The position numbers and the translations under genes were made by a program. Positions 20,789-28,927 of a stretch of DNA of 64,000 nucleotides are shown here, piece after piece; the first letter of the stretch is position 1; the number at the start of each line of letters is the position of its first letter. The DNA is taken from the NCBI RefSeq assembly GCF_023657595.1, contig NZ_CP098323.1:3868001-3932000 (forward strand), given 5' to 3'. This DNA comes from Cytobacillus firmus (GTDB lineage Bacteria; Bacillota; Bacilli; Bacillales; Cytobacillaceae). The notes under the pieces were generated by a model. It made no database searches and was not told where the DNA came from. It saw nothing but the letters and a program-made list of their open reading frames with translations.

Positions 20789-20817
20789 ATTTTACTCCCA
20801 AGATAATAGAGCGTCAA
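20789..20817 (-). promoter_or_regulatory. Sigma-A promoter of sdhCAB
   Basis: TTGACG (20812-20817), a 17-bp spacer and TAAAAT (20789-20794) predict a start near 20782 and a leader of about 94 nt. Confidence 0.65.
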
Positions 20818-21037
20818 GAAAACGGATACATAAAATGTTCCATATTAATAAAATTTTTAAAAAATATTAACGGGTTAAAAACATATATTATCCTGCGGTT
20901 CAATATGACCTAATTGCCGGTCTCCAATATACTGAAATAGTAATTATTTCTATGCAAATCGTTCTATTTTTTACTGAATTGATATTAACTCCCCAAGCAT
21001 ATTGTATATAATAGAATCATAGAAAGAGGGGAGACTA

Positions 21038-21487
21038 TTGAGCGAATTAGCATCTGCGAAATCTAATGAAGATCACATACAGTCTGTACCGGTATTTGGG
21101 TATGAACTAATCCGGGAAGTTCTTTTGCATGACCTTTTAGGAAATGAAGCACCCGAAATTTTATATTGGGCCGGCAAAAGGCTTGCACGCATGTATCCTC
21201 TGGAAACAGCCGGACAGATTGCCGAATTTTTCACAAATGCCGGCTGGGGCAACCTTTCCATCGCAAACGAATCTAAACATGAACTTGAAATGATATTATC
21301 AAGCCCGCTGATTGCTGGCCGCTTGCAAAAAAACAATAACTGCACATTTCAGCTCGAAGCTGGTTTTATAGCCCAGCAGATAGAATTTCAAAAAGAAGTT
21401 ATTTGTGAGGCATTTGAACATCCCCGCAAGAAAACCGGCAAAATCCTTATTACTGTGAAGTGGGATAAAAAGGATCCTGCTGAGTAA
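21038..21487 (+). CDS. yslB: YslB, DUF2507 family protein
   Basis: This is one of the few plus-strand genes, divergent from sdhC and convergent with lysC, as yslB is in B. subtilis. It starts at TTG with a strong AGAGGGGAG ribosome-binding site. The 149-aa product has no signal peptide or membrane segment and belongs to the DUF2507 family, with VFGYELIREVLLHDLLG and MYPLETAGQIAEFFTNAGWGNL. Those segments resemble the haem-NO-binding-like or V4R fold set, but the function is not established. I do not assign one. Confidence 0.85.
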   Translation: MSELASAKSNEDHIQSVPVFGYELIREVLLHDLLGNEAPEILYWAGKRLARMYPLETAGQIAEFFTNAGWGNLSIANESKHELEMILSSPLIAGRLQKNNNCTFQLEAGFIAQQIEFQKEVICEAFEHPRKKTGKILITVKWDKKDPAE

Positions 21488-21503
21488 CATCTAATACGTA
21501 CAA

Positions 21504-21536
21504 ACAATAAGCTATCAATTTCTGATAGCTTATTGT
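21504..21536. terminator. Bidirectional terminator between yslB and lysC
   Basis: A perfect 14-bp stem ACAATAAGCTATCA-atttc-TGATAGCTTATTGT sits between two convergent genes. Confidence 0.85.
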
Positions 21537-21550
21537 TTATAGCTTCGGAA

Positions 21551-22780
21551 TTAAGCCTTAACAGCAGAAACAGACAGCTTGAATGCCTCGTGTAAAGCAT
21601 CAACAGCATCGATCATTTTACTGTTTTCCACAACCGCTGATACTTTAATTTCTGACGTGCTTACCATTTTCACCTGAATTTCATTCGCTGAAAGCACTTC
21701 GAACATTTCTGCAGCCACACCCGGATTTGAAATCATGCCTGAGCCGACAATTGAAACCTTTGCAAGCCCTGATTCCCACTCAATGCGGTCATAATTTAAT
21801 TGATCTCTATGCTTTTCTAAAACTTTCACTGTATCCGTCAGATCTTCATTCTTAATTGAGAAGGACAGGTTAGTTGTCTGGGCTTCTGTCATGCTCTGAA
21901 TAATGATATCGACATTAATGTGGTTTTTGGCGAGCGCCGAGAAAATAGTAGACAGCCCAGTCAGTGAATTAGGAAGACCAATGATTGTTACTCTTGTTAT
22001 GTCATCTTCAAAAGCCACACCGCGCACCACTAAATTTTGTTCCATTTTTACTTCCTCCTCAATGATTGTTCCGGCTTCCTTTTCAAGGCTTGAACGCACT
22101 TCAATCGGAAGTCCATAGTTTTTAGCGAATTCAACCGCTCTTGGATGGAGCACTCCAGCCCCCAAATTGGCCAGCTCAAGCATTTCATCATAGGACACAG
22201 AATGTAACTTTCTGGCATTCTTTATAAAGCGGGGGTCGGTTGTAAACACACCTGTAACATCCGTATAAATATCACATTTATCAGCTTTAAGTGCTGCAGC
22301 CAGTGCAACAGCAGTTGTATCAGATCCTCCGCGGCCAAGCGTGGTAATTGAGCCATCTTCTGTCATCCCCTGAAAGCCTGCTACAATTACAATTTTCCCC
22401 TGATTTAATTCCCCCTGAATGGTGGCTGGATCAATATTTACTATCCTCGCATTACCATGGACTGCTTCTGTTTTAATACCTGCCTGCCACCCTGTAAAAG
22501 AAACAGCGTGATGCCCTTTCGCATTTAATGCCATTGCTAATAAAGAGATGGTCACCTGTTCGCCGGTTGTAAGCAGCATGTCCATTTCCCTTTTATCTGG
22601 TGATGGGGAAATCTCCCTTGCCATGCCAACCAGCTGATCAGTCGTTTTGCCCATTGCCGAAACAACTACAACAACATCGTTTCCACGGTTTTTTTCCTCA
22701 ATTACCCGATTAGCGGCATTTTGTATTCTGTCTACAGTCCCCACGGAGGTGCCTCCGAATTTCTGCACTATGATTCCCAC
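21551..22780 (-). CDS. lysC: Aspartokinase II, alpha (and internal beta) subunit
   Basis: LysC phosphorylates aspartate, the first step to lysine, diaminopimelate, threonine and methionine. It is the lysine-controlled isozyme. The 409-aa alpha chain opens IVQKFGGTSVG (kinase motif) and has TLGRGGSDTTAVALAAAL. Two ACT domains fill the C-terminal 160 residues. An internal ATG at 22045 is preceded by GAGGAGG and would give the 164-aa beta chain (MEQNLVVRGVAF...), as B. subtilis lysC does. Transcription is under a lysine riboswitch. Confidence 0.96.
   Translation of the reverse strand: MGIIVQKFGGTSVGTVDRIQNAANRVIEEKNRGNDVVVVVSAMGKTTDQLVGMAREISPSPDKREMDMLLTTGEQVTISLLAMALNAKGHHAVSFTGWQAGIKTEAVHGNARIVNIDPATIQGELNQGKIVIVAGFQGMTEDGSITTLGRGGSDTTAVALAAALKADKCDIYTDVTGVFTTDPRFIKNARKLHSVSYDEMLELANLGAGVLHPRAVEFAKNYGLPIEVRSSLEKEAGTIIEEEVKMEQNLVVRGVAFEDDITRVTIIGLPNSLTGLSTIFSALAKNHINVDIIIQSMTEAQTTNLSFSIKNEDLTDTVKVLEKHRDQLNYDRIEWESGLAKVSIVGSGMISNPGVAAEMFEVLSANEIQVKMVSTSEIKVSAVVENSKMIDAVDALHEAFKLSVSAVKA
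22046..22060 (-). promoter_or_regulatory. Internal ribosome-binding site for the LysC beta chain
   Basis: TGAGGAGGAAGTAAAA precedes an in-frame ATG (22043-22045) inside lysC. The product 21551-22045 would be 164 aa, the size of the beta subunit known from B. subtilis. Confidence 0.7.
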
Positions 22781-22902
22781 AGCTTTCCCTTCTTTCTAAA
22801 GATCTCGTAATTTTATGAATTGCCGTCCTATGTAAGTGAAGCAAGACAGTCCACTCGGCTGTATTTGACAATGGCCTTAAATCTAAAATACCCCTTTTGG
22901 GC

Positions 22903-22942
22903 AATAAAAAAAGCAATGGAATAGTTTAACTATCCCATTGCT
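22903..22942 (-). terminator. Lysine-riboswitch attenuator terminator
   Basis: AGCAATGGGATAG-ttaa-CTATTCCATTGCT followed by TTTTTTT on the minus strand lies between the aptamer and lysC. Confidence 0.85.
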
Positions 22943-22974
22943 GTGCAGCCAAAATGTATATGTGAGCAAACACA

Positions 22975-23151
22975 GTGAGATAGCTCTCCAGGACGGCAAT
23001 GTCCTGACAATCCTGCATTTATTCAATGCAAAACCAGCAGAAAAAATGATGAGATTTTCTCCACTTCGGCGAACATACCCTTTCAAAGCTTTTCATGGAA
23101 GCTCATTCTTCTCCAAGCTTTTACTGATGAAGTTCGCACCTCTACCTTCAC
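22975..23151 (-). ncRNA. Lysine riboswitch (L box) of lysC
   Basis: Conserved L-box pieces appear in order on the minus strand: AGAGGTGCGAAC, AGTAAAAGC, GCCGAAGTGGAG, TGCTGGTTTTGCATTGAATAA and the closing CTATCTCAC, which pairs with GTGAAGGTAG. A transcription terminator follows. Lysine binding would favour termination before lysC. Confidence 0.93.
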
Positions 23152-23236
23152 TTAACGATTATGTCCAATAGTTCAGTTTAAACATATGGACATGCGCTTT
23201 ATCGCTATAAAGTGATATTGATATAAAGTTTCAATT

Positions 23237-23265
23237 AGTATAACATGTCTGACTTTTTATGTCTA
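23237..23265 (-). promoter_or_regulatory. Sigma-A promoter of lysC
   Basis: TAGACA (23260-23265), a 17-bp spacer and TATACT (23237-23242) precede the lysine riboswitch. Confidence 0.6.
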
Positions 23266-23272
23266 TATCCAT

Positions 23273-25066
23273 TTAAGACTCAGAGTTTCCATTTTGTTCC
23301 TCAAGCCTCTGCTTTAACTCCTCTGCAACAATCGCAGGAATGCCTATTTTTCTAAACTCCTCAATTGATGCCTCTTTCATTTTCTTTACAGACCCAAAGG
23401 CCTTCAACAGCTGTTTCTTTCGCTTTTCGCCTATGCCCGGAATTTCATCCAGAATAGACTGAAAGGCACTTTTTCCGCGAAGCTGGCGGTGAAAAGTAAT
23501 CGCAAAGCGATGAACTTCATCCTGAATTCTCTGCAGCAGGTAGAATTCCTGGCTGTTCCTTGCAAGTGGAATAATTTGAAGCGGATTACCATATAAAAGC
23601 TGTGAAGTTCTGTGCTTCTCATCCTTCACCAGGCCTGAAATCGGAATATCCAGACCGAGTTCATTTTCTAGCACATCCCTTACAGCTTCAACATGCCCTT
23701 TTCCTCCATCAATCAAGATTAAGTCCGGAAGCGGCAGTTCTTCTTTCAGTACTCTTGTATATCTGCGTCGCGTGACTTCTCTCATGGATTCATAATCATC
23801 AGGACCTTTAACGGACTTTATTTTATATTTTCGGTACTCTCTTTTCTCCGGTTTGCCATCAATGAAGACGATCATGGCAGAAACGGGATCCGACCCCTGG
23901 ATATTTGAATTATCAAAGGCTTCAATCCGGTGAGGAGTATAAATTCCAAGCTGATCACCCAGATTTTCAACAGCTTTAATAGTCCGTTCTTCATCACGCT
24001 CTATTAAAGAGAACTTCTCCTGGAGAGCAATTTTTGCATTTTTATAAGCAAGCTTCACCAGGTCCTTTTTTTGCCCGCGCTGCGGTTTTAGCACTTTCAC
24101 ATCAAGAAGCTGTTCTGCCATGACTGCATCAACGGAATCGGGTGCCAATATTTCACGTGGTTTAAAATGATTTGCTTTAGTATAAAACTGGCCGAGGAAC
24201 GTTAAAATTTCTTCTTCCGGCTCATTATAAATCGGGAACATTGATACATCCCGTTCGATCAGCTTGCCCTGCCTGATGAAGAAGACCTGGACACACATCC
24301 ACCCTTTATCAACCGCATAGCCAAATACATCCCGATCTGTAAAATCTGTCATCGTCATTTTTTGCTTTTCCATCGTTGCATCTATATGGGCAATTTTATC
24401 TCTGAGCTCTGTTGCTCGTTCAAAGTCCAATTCTTCTGCAGCGGCTGTCATTTTTGCAGTAAGGTCTTTTTTAATCTCTTTGTATCCGCCATTTAAGAAT
24501 TTCGCAATTTCATCTGTCATTTGCTTATATTGATCTGCACTTACTTCCTTTACGCAAGGTGCAAGACATTGGCCCAAGTGATAATAAAGGCAAACTCTGT
24601 CCGGAAGAGTTGAACATTTGCGGAGAGGATAAATACGGTCGAGCAGCTTTTTTGTTTCATTGGCAGCCTGCACATTGGGATAAGGTCCAAAGTATTTTCC
24701 CCTGTCTTTTTTTACTTTTCTGGTTGTTATCAGACGGGGATGGCGTTCGGCCGTCAATTTGATAAAAGGGTAGCTTTTATCGTCCTTCAGCATTACATTA
24801 TATTTGGGATCATATTTCTTGATCAGATTCATCTCAAGAATCAATGCTTCCATATCTGAAGATGTGACAATGTACTCAAAGTCCACGATCTCATTAACAA
24901 GTCTTAATGTTTTCCCGTCATGTGAGCCTGTAAAGTAGGACCTGACCCGGTTTCTGAGAATTTTGGCTTTCCCCACATAGATGATGGTCCCCTGCCTGTC
25001 TTTCATTAAATAGCAGCCTGGCTGCGCAGGCAGCAGCATCAGTTTATTTTTTATCGTTTCATTCAT
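23273..25066 (-). CDS. uvrC: Excinuclease ABC subunit C
   Basis: UvrC makes the dual incisions of nucleotide excision repair. The 597-aa protein begins with a GIY-YIG nuclease domain ([19 protein letters not shown], about 17-35) and has a central UVR motif ([13 protein letters not shown]). The RNase H-like domain includes [14 protein letters not shown] and [10 protein letters not shown]-terminal helix-hairpin-helix repeats contain [19 protein letters not shown]. An AGGTGG ribosome-binding site precedes the ATG. It lies downstream of trxA across a 505-bp gap filled partly by a dispersed repeat, so it may have its own promoter. Confidence 0.97.
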   Translation of the reverse strand: MNETIKNKLMLLPAQPGCYLMKDRQGTIIYVGKAKILRNRVRSYFTGSHDGKTLRLVNEIVDFEYIVTSSDMEALILEMNLIKKYDPKYNVMLKDDKSYPFIKLTAERHPRLITTRKVKKDRGKYFGPYPNVQAANETKKLLDRIYPLRKCSTLPDRVCLYYHLGQCLAPCVKEVSADQYKQMTDEIAKFLNGGYKEIKKDLTAKMTAAAEELDFERATELRDKIAHIDATMEKQKMTMTDFTDRDVFGYAVDKGWMCVQVFFIRQGKLIERDVSMFPIYNEPEEEILTFLGQFYTKANHFKPREILAPDSVDAVMAEQLLDVKVLKPQRGQKKDLVKLAYKNAKIALQEKFSLIERDEERTIKAVENLGDQLGIYTPHRIEAFDNSNIQGSDPVSAMIVFIDGKPEKREYRKYKIKSVKGPDDYESMREVTRRRYTRVLKEELPLPDLILIDGGKGHVEAVRDVLENELGLDIPISGLVKDEKHRTSQLLYGNPLQIIPLARNSQEFYLLQRIQDEVHRFAITFHRQLRGKSAFQSILDEIPGIGEKRKKQLLKAFGSVKKMKEASIEEFRKIGIPAIVAEELKQRLEEQNGNSES

Positions 25067-25261
25067 GGCACTCCACCTCCCCGGTTATATTTTTCTAATT
25101 GAAAGGCTTCCTTAGGAAAGATTTTATATAACATATATTTAAAATTTTCATAATCACTTGGCATACAAGCTGCTCAGGAAGCTTAGTCCGCATAAAAGCA
25201 CTGCATCCCCATCTTATTATATCAGCTGGTAATCCTGCAGCATAACTGCTAAACACACATG
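25067..25261. other. uvrC upstream region
   Basis: No gene is supported here. A TATAAT at about 25217-25222 (minus strand) could be a uvrC -10, but no convincing -35 or LexA box was found. Confidence 0.3.
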
Positions 25262-25526
25262 ATAAAGTGAAACTTCAATCAGTGGGGGTTTTCCTTATCC
25301 CCCACTGATTGTTAGTCGCGTTCTAGTGTCGCTAAGATCTCCGCTAGCGCTTCGATCAATCGACACTACGAACCCGATTGGTTCAACTAAGCCCCTGCCT
25401 GCGCGTCGGCAAGTTTCACTGTATCTCACCAATCGGGCCTTTACGGGCAGTTTGATCCCCGCTTATCCTCCTTTGTTTCCTCTGAGTCTTGAAGCGGGGG
25501 TCTTACTGCCCGTTAGACTGCGATAA
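25262..25526 (+). repeat. 265-bp structured dispersed element, copy A
   Basis: This full copy lies between trxA and uvrC. Left edge ATAAAGTGAAAC, right edge CTGCGATAAA. It holds hairpin 1 (CAATCAGTGGGGG/CCCCCACTGATTG), a middle fold (AGTGTCG/CGACACT; CCCGATTGG/CCAATCGGG) and hairpin 3 (ACGGGCAGT...CCCCGCTT/AAGCGGGG...ACTGCCCGT). AGTGAAACTT at the left edge is complementary to an internal AAGTTTCACT. Same family as the copies at 29.5, 44.0 and 49.3 kb. Confidence 0.9.
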
Positions 25527-25532
25527 AAAAAT

Positions 25533-25557
25533 CCCGATGTCCGCATGGGACACCGGG
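25533..25557 (-). terminator. Terminator after trxA
   Basis: CCCGGTGTCC-catgc-GGACATCGGG followed by ATTTTTTT on the minus strand, just past trxA. Confidence 0.85.
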
Positions 25558-25571
25558 AAATTTCTTATAGA

Positions 25572-25886
25572 TTAAGCATGCTTTGAAAGTAATTCAGCAA
25601 GAGCTTCTTTCGGCTGGAAGCCAACCGCTTTATCCACCACTTCACCGTCTTTTAGTACGATCAAAGTTGGGATGCTCATTACGCCAAACTTGCCGGCGGT
25701 TTCCTGGTTTTCGTCAACATCGATTTTTACAATTTTGACTTTATCGCCCATTTCAGAATCAAGTTCTTCCAATACAGGAGCGATCATTTTACAAGGGCCG
25801 CACCATGGAGCCCAGAAATCTGCCAATACTAATCCCGAACCAGTTTCAGCAGTGAAATTTTGGTCAGTTGCGTGTGTAATAGCCAT
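25572..25886 (-). CDS. trxA: Thioredoxin
   Basis: This is the small cytosolic disulfide reductase. The 104-aa protein has the active site WAPWCGPCKM at about residues 26-35, the conserved cis-proline in SIPTLIV and the usual VDKAVGFQPKEAL end. An AGGAGG ribosome-binding site lies upstream. In B. subtilis trxA is essential and strongly stress-regulated. Here the 170-bp upstream region contains a 14-bp perfect inverted repeat of unknown role. A terminator and dispersed element copy A follow. Confidence 0.97.
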   Translation of the reverse strand: MAITHATDQNFTAETGSGLVLADFWAPWCGPCKMIAPVLEELDSEMGDKVKIVKIDVDENQETAGKFGVMSIPTLIVLKDGEVVDKAVGFQPKEALAELLSKHA

Positions 25887-25950
25887 TTGATATGCCTCCT
25901 AAAATTTAACTCAAATACTAACGACAGTATATCATCGTTTATACTATGTT

Positions 25951-26001
25951 GCGAATAATCTGCTCGATCGTAATTTACCCTATGTAAAGCAGATTATTCG
26001 C
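25951..26001. repeat. 14-bp perfect inverted repeat between etfA and trxA
   Basis: GCGAATAATCTGCT (25951-25964) and AGCAGATTATTCGC (25988-26001) are exact reverse complements separated by 23 bp. The stem is not followed by a T-tract on the minus strand. It is distinct from the etfA terminator and lies upstream of the trxA -10-like TATACT. Confidence 0.7.
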
Positions 26002-26027
26002 TTTCTTTATTATGGACTTTATGTATA

Positions 26028-26050
26028 ATGGGCGGCCATCTGCCGCCCAT
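26028..26050 (-). terminator. Terminator after etfA
   Basis: ATGGGCGGC-agatg-GCCGCCCAT on the minus strand, eight bases past the etfA stop. The T-tract is poor. Confidence 0.65.
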
Positions 26051-26057
26051 TTGTACT

Positions 26058-27035
26058 TTATGCGTTTACTTTAAGCTTTTTGAACTCTTCTGTTAACAGT
26101 GGAACAACCTCAAACAGGTCTCCGACAATACCGTAATCAGCTACCTTAAAGATATTGGCTTCCGGATCTTTGTTAATCGCTACGATTACTTTGGAATTGG
26201 ACATACCCGCTAAGTGCTGAATAGCTCCGGAGATACCGCATGCAATATACAGGTCTGGTGTTACCACTTTACCCGTTTGTCCAATTTGCAGTGAATAGTC
26301 GCAATAATCAGCATCACAAGCTCCTCGTGATGCACCTACAGCTCCGTTTAAAACAGAAGCAAGCTCTTTTAATGGCTCAAAGCCTTCCTCGCTCTTAACA
26401 CCGCGGCCGCCGGCAATAATAACCTTAGCTTCGGATAAGTCAACGCCTTCACTCGCTTTGCGGACAACTTCCTTAATGATTGTGCGAAGATCCTTGATTT
26501 CTGCTGCAACAGAAGCAACATCTCCTGATCTTGATTCATCCTTTTCCAAAGGAGCTATGTTATTTGGACGGATTGTGGCAAAAAGAAGGCCATCTGTCAC
26601 AATCTTCTTTTCAAAAGCTTTTCCTGAATAAATCGGGCGTGTGAAGACCAGATTGCCGCCTGCTTCTTCAAGGCTTGTTACGTCAGAGATTAAACCAGAC
26701 TCAAGCTTGGCAGCAATTTTAGGAGCAAGATCTTTCCCCATTGCTGTATGCCCAAAAATAAGGCCATCCGGACTTTCAGAATCAATCACAGCCATTAGAG
26801 CCTGTGAAAAACCATCAGGCGTATACTGCTTCAGCTTCTCATCTTCAACAGTTACAACACGGTCAGCACCATAGTGAATCATTTCATTAGCTAAAGCGCT
26901 TACAGAATCACCAATTAAAACTCCTACAACTTCTCCGCCTTCTGATGCAGTCTTACCGGCTGCAACAGCTTCGAAGGATACATTACGCAATGAACCGTCA
27001 CGGACTTCACCTAACACTAATACTTTTCTAGCCAT
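26058..27035 (-). CDS. etfA: Electron transfer flavoprotein alpha subunit
   Basis: EtfA with EtfB accepts electrons from acyl-CoA dehydrogenases and passes them to the quinone pool. The 325-aa protein has an N-terminal ETF domain. The C-terminal FAD domain includes IIAGGRGVKSEEGFEPLKEL, GASRGACDADY and the FAD signature LYIACGISGAIQHLAGM. It is 40 bp downstream of etfB and probably co-transcribed with it; a terminator follows. It belongs to the fatty-acid oxidation cluster with fadB, fadR and lcfA. Confidence 0.96.
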   Translation of the reverse strand: MARKVLVLGEVRDGSLRNVSFEAVAAGKTASEGGEVVGVLIGDSVSALANEMIHYGADRVVTVEDEKLKQYTPDGFSQALMAVIDSESPDGLIFGHTAMGKDLAPKIAAKLESGLISDVTSLEEAGGNLVFTRPIYSGKAFEKKIVTDGLLFATIRPNNIAPLEKDESRSGDVASVAAEIKDLRTIIKEVVRKASEGVDLSEAKVIIAGGRGVKSEEGFEPLKELASVLNGAVGASRGACDADYCDYSLQIGQTGKVVTPDLYIACGISGAIQHLAGMSNSKVIVAINKDPEANIFKVADYGIVGDLFEVVPLLTEEFKKLKVNA

Positions 27036-27075
27036 ATGTTTTACCCCCTGTGTTATTATTAATCAGTTATGATGA

Positions 27076-27849
27076 TCAGACAACTTTAGCTTCAGTATGA
27101 AGAAGCTTCACCAGTTCCTTAACTTGATCTTCCAATTCGCCTTCAAGAACTTTTCCTGCTTCTTTTTTAGGCGGCATATAGATTTCAATTGTCTTTGTCT
27201 TAGCTTCAACATCGTCCTCATCAAGATCAAGATCGTCAAGCTCAAGCTCATCAAGAGGCTTCTTTTTCGCCTTCATAATTCCTGGCAAGGATGGATAGCG
27301 AGGCTCATTCAGACCCTGCTGGGCAGTGACCAATAATGGAAGAGATGTCTCAATTACTTCTGAATCCCCCTCAACATCACGCACTACTGTGGCAGAGCTG
27401 CCATTAATATCAAGCTTAGTGATCGTTGTTACATATGAAATTCCCAAAATCTCTGCTACACGCGGTCCAACCTGTCCGGAACCCCCATCAATTGCTACAT
27501 TTCCAGCAATGATTAAGTCAGCCTCTTTGTCCTTCAGGAATTCAGATAAGATTTTTGCCGTCGTGAACTGATCCCCATTCTCAACGTCATCTTCTGTATT
27601 TATTAAAACAGCTTTATCGGCACCCATCGCAAGAGCGGTACGGAGCTGCTTTTCAGCTTCTTCTGTTCCCACAGAAACAACTGTTACTTCTCCGCCATTC
27701 GCATCACGAACCTGGATTGCTTCTTCAATTGCATATTCATCATAGGGATTAATGATAAATTCAGCGCCATCTTCATTGATTTTGCCGCCGGAGATTGTAA
27801 TTTTTTCTTCAGTATCAAATGTTCTCTTCATTAATACGTAGATGTTCAT
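27076..27849 (-). CDS. etfB: Electron transfer flavoprotein beta subunit
   Basis: EtfB is the partner of EtfA and binds AMP in the flavoprotein. The 257-aa protein opens MNIYVLMKRTFDTEEKI. It contains NPYDEYAIEEAIQVRD, GADKAVLINTED and the beta-subunit signature around TSLPLLVTAQQGLNEPRYPSLPGI-type sequence near residues 168-190. The stretch DELELDDLDLDEDDVEAK is unusually acidic but has counterparts in other Bacillus EtfB proteins. A 265-bp gap separates it from fadB, and that gap holds a candidate promoter. Confidence 0.95.
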   Translation of the reverse strand: MNIYVLMKRTFDTEEKITISGGKINEDGAEFIINPYDEYAIEEAIQVRDANGGEVTVVSVGTEEAEKQLRTALAMGADKAVLINTEDDVENGDQFTTAKILSEFLKDKEADLIIAGNVAIDGGSGQVGPRVAEILGISYVTTITKLDINGSSATVVRDVEGDSEVIETSLPLLVTAQQGLNEPRYPSLPGIMKAKKKPLDELELDDLDLDEDDVEAKTKTIEIYMPPKKEAGKVLEGELEDQVKELVKLLHTEAKVV

Positions 27850-28114
27850 GATTTCCCTCCTAGTAATTAAGCATTGTCATATAACAAAGCCATTAATTAA
27901 AACATTTCTTCACTTCGAAAGATTGAAAATATTTAATGCGTACAGAAAGGTTCATCTGCTTGGAACTGCCCGCTTATTTTAAAATTGAGCGGGCGCTCGT
28001 TCACAGACCATAATTTAACCAATGAATCTTCTGAAGATTAAATCAAACGCTTACATGTCTATTATAATAGATTATTAGAATGAATGTAATCTTTCAGCTC
28101 AATTCTTTTAACTG
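27850..28114 (-). promoter_or_regulatory. fadB-etfB gap with candidate promoter and cre-like site
   Basis: A TATAAT (28061-28066) sits inside the palindrome TCTATTATAATAGA. Downstream ATGTAAGCGTTTGA (28043-28056) matches most of the cre consensus and would overlap the start point, a repressing position. A hairpin GCCCGCT/AGCGGGC (27968-27993) follows. The -35 is poor, so the promoter is tentative. Confidence 0.4.
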
Positions 28115-28888
28115 CTATTTTCCGGTGAAGTTTGGCTCCCGCTTATTAATAAATGCAGATATGCCTTCCTTCCCATCTTCAGATACAAATACTTCTCCAA
28201 ACAATTCCGCTTCTTTCTTTACACCTTCGTAGAATTGTCCTGTTTTTCCGAAGTTTAATAGCTCAATAGCCGCCTTAATGGAGCCTGGGCTCTTCTTCGC
28301 TATTTTCTTTGCCATTTTATAGGCATTTTCCAAAAGCTGCTCCTCAGGAAAGGCATGGTTAGCCAAACCATATTGAACTGCTTCAAGCCCGGTGATCGGG
28401 TCGCTTGTGAACAGCATTTCAGCTGCACGAGCAGTACCTACATAGCGGGGAAGCCGCTGAGTTCCGGCAAAACCGGGAATCAATCCAAGCTGAAGCTCCG
28501 GAAGACCGAGCTTTGCGTTTTCAGCTACAAGACGGAAGTGACAGCCCATCGCAAGCTCCAGGCCTCCGCCAAGTGCTGCACCATGAATGGCTGCAATAAT
28601 TGGCTTAGGGAACTTTTCCATTCGCTCAAAGAGATTCTGTCCATAGGTCGCTAAGCTTGAAAAATCCTCTCCGCTTTCAATAGTTGTAAATTCTTTTATA
28701 TCAGCTCCTGCTGAAAAGAACCTGCCTTCTCCGTGAATTAGAATAACTCTAACTTCACTATTATCTTCAACTTCATCCAGTACAGCTGAAAGCTCTTTTA
28801 ATACACCTGATGAAAGAGCATTCGCAGGCGGACGTTCAATTGTAATCGTCGCTACGAAGTCGTTATGGGACCATTTAAGGTATTCCAT
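28115..28888 (-). CDS. fadB: Enoyl-CoA hydratase
   Basis: This crotonase-family enzyme hydrates enoyl-CoA in beta-oxidation (B. subtilis FadB/YsiB). The 257-aa protein carries the oxyanion-hole segments GEGRFFSAGADIKEF and AAIHGAALGGGLELAMGCHFRL. The catalytic glutamates lie in KLGLPELQLGLIPGFAGTQR. It is 39 bp downstream of fadR. In Enterobacteria the name fadB refers to a different, bifunctional protein; the Bacillus meaning is used here. Confidence 0.93.
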   Translation of the reverse strand: MEYLKWSHNDFVATITIERPPANALSSGVLKELSAVLDEVEDNSEVRVILIHGEGRFFSAGADIKEFTTIESGEDFSSLATYGQNLFERMEKFPKPIIAAIHGAALGGGLELAMGCHFRLVAENAKLGLPELQLGLIPGFAGTQRLPRYVGTARAAEMLFTSDPITGLEAVQYGLANHAFPEEQLLENAYKMAKKIAKKSPGSIKAAIELLNFGKTGQFYEGVKKEAELFGEVFVSEDGKEGISAFINKREPNFTGK

Positions 28889-28927
28889 CGTATCCCTCCT
28901 ACTATATTATTGAGCACTTTAACATTT

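Noticed and set aside
25326..25526. A 66-codon frame repeated in element copies A, C and D
   Set aside because: It starts at GTG with no ribosome-binding site and runs through hairpin arms. The differences between copies are mostly amino-acid replacing while base pairing is kept, and copy D lacks the same stop. This fits an RNA or DNA structure, not a protein.
25262..25526. The dispersed element as an insertion sequence or group II intron
   Set aside because: No transposase or reverse transcriptase frame, no clear terminal inverted repeats or target duplications at the four sites, and no intron domain V.
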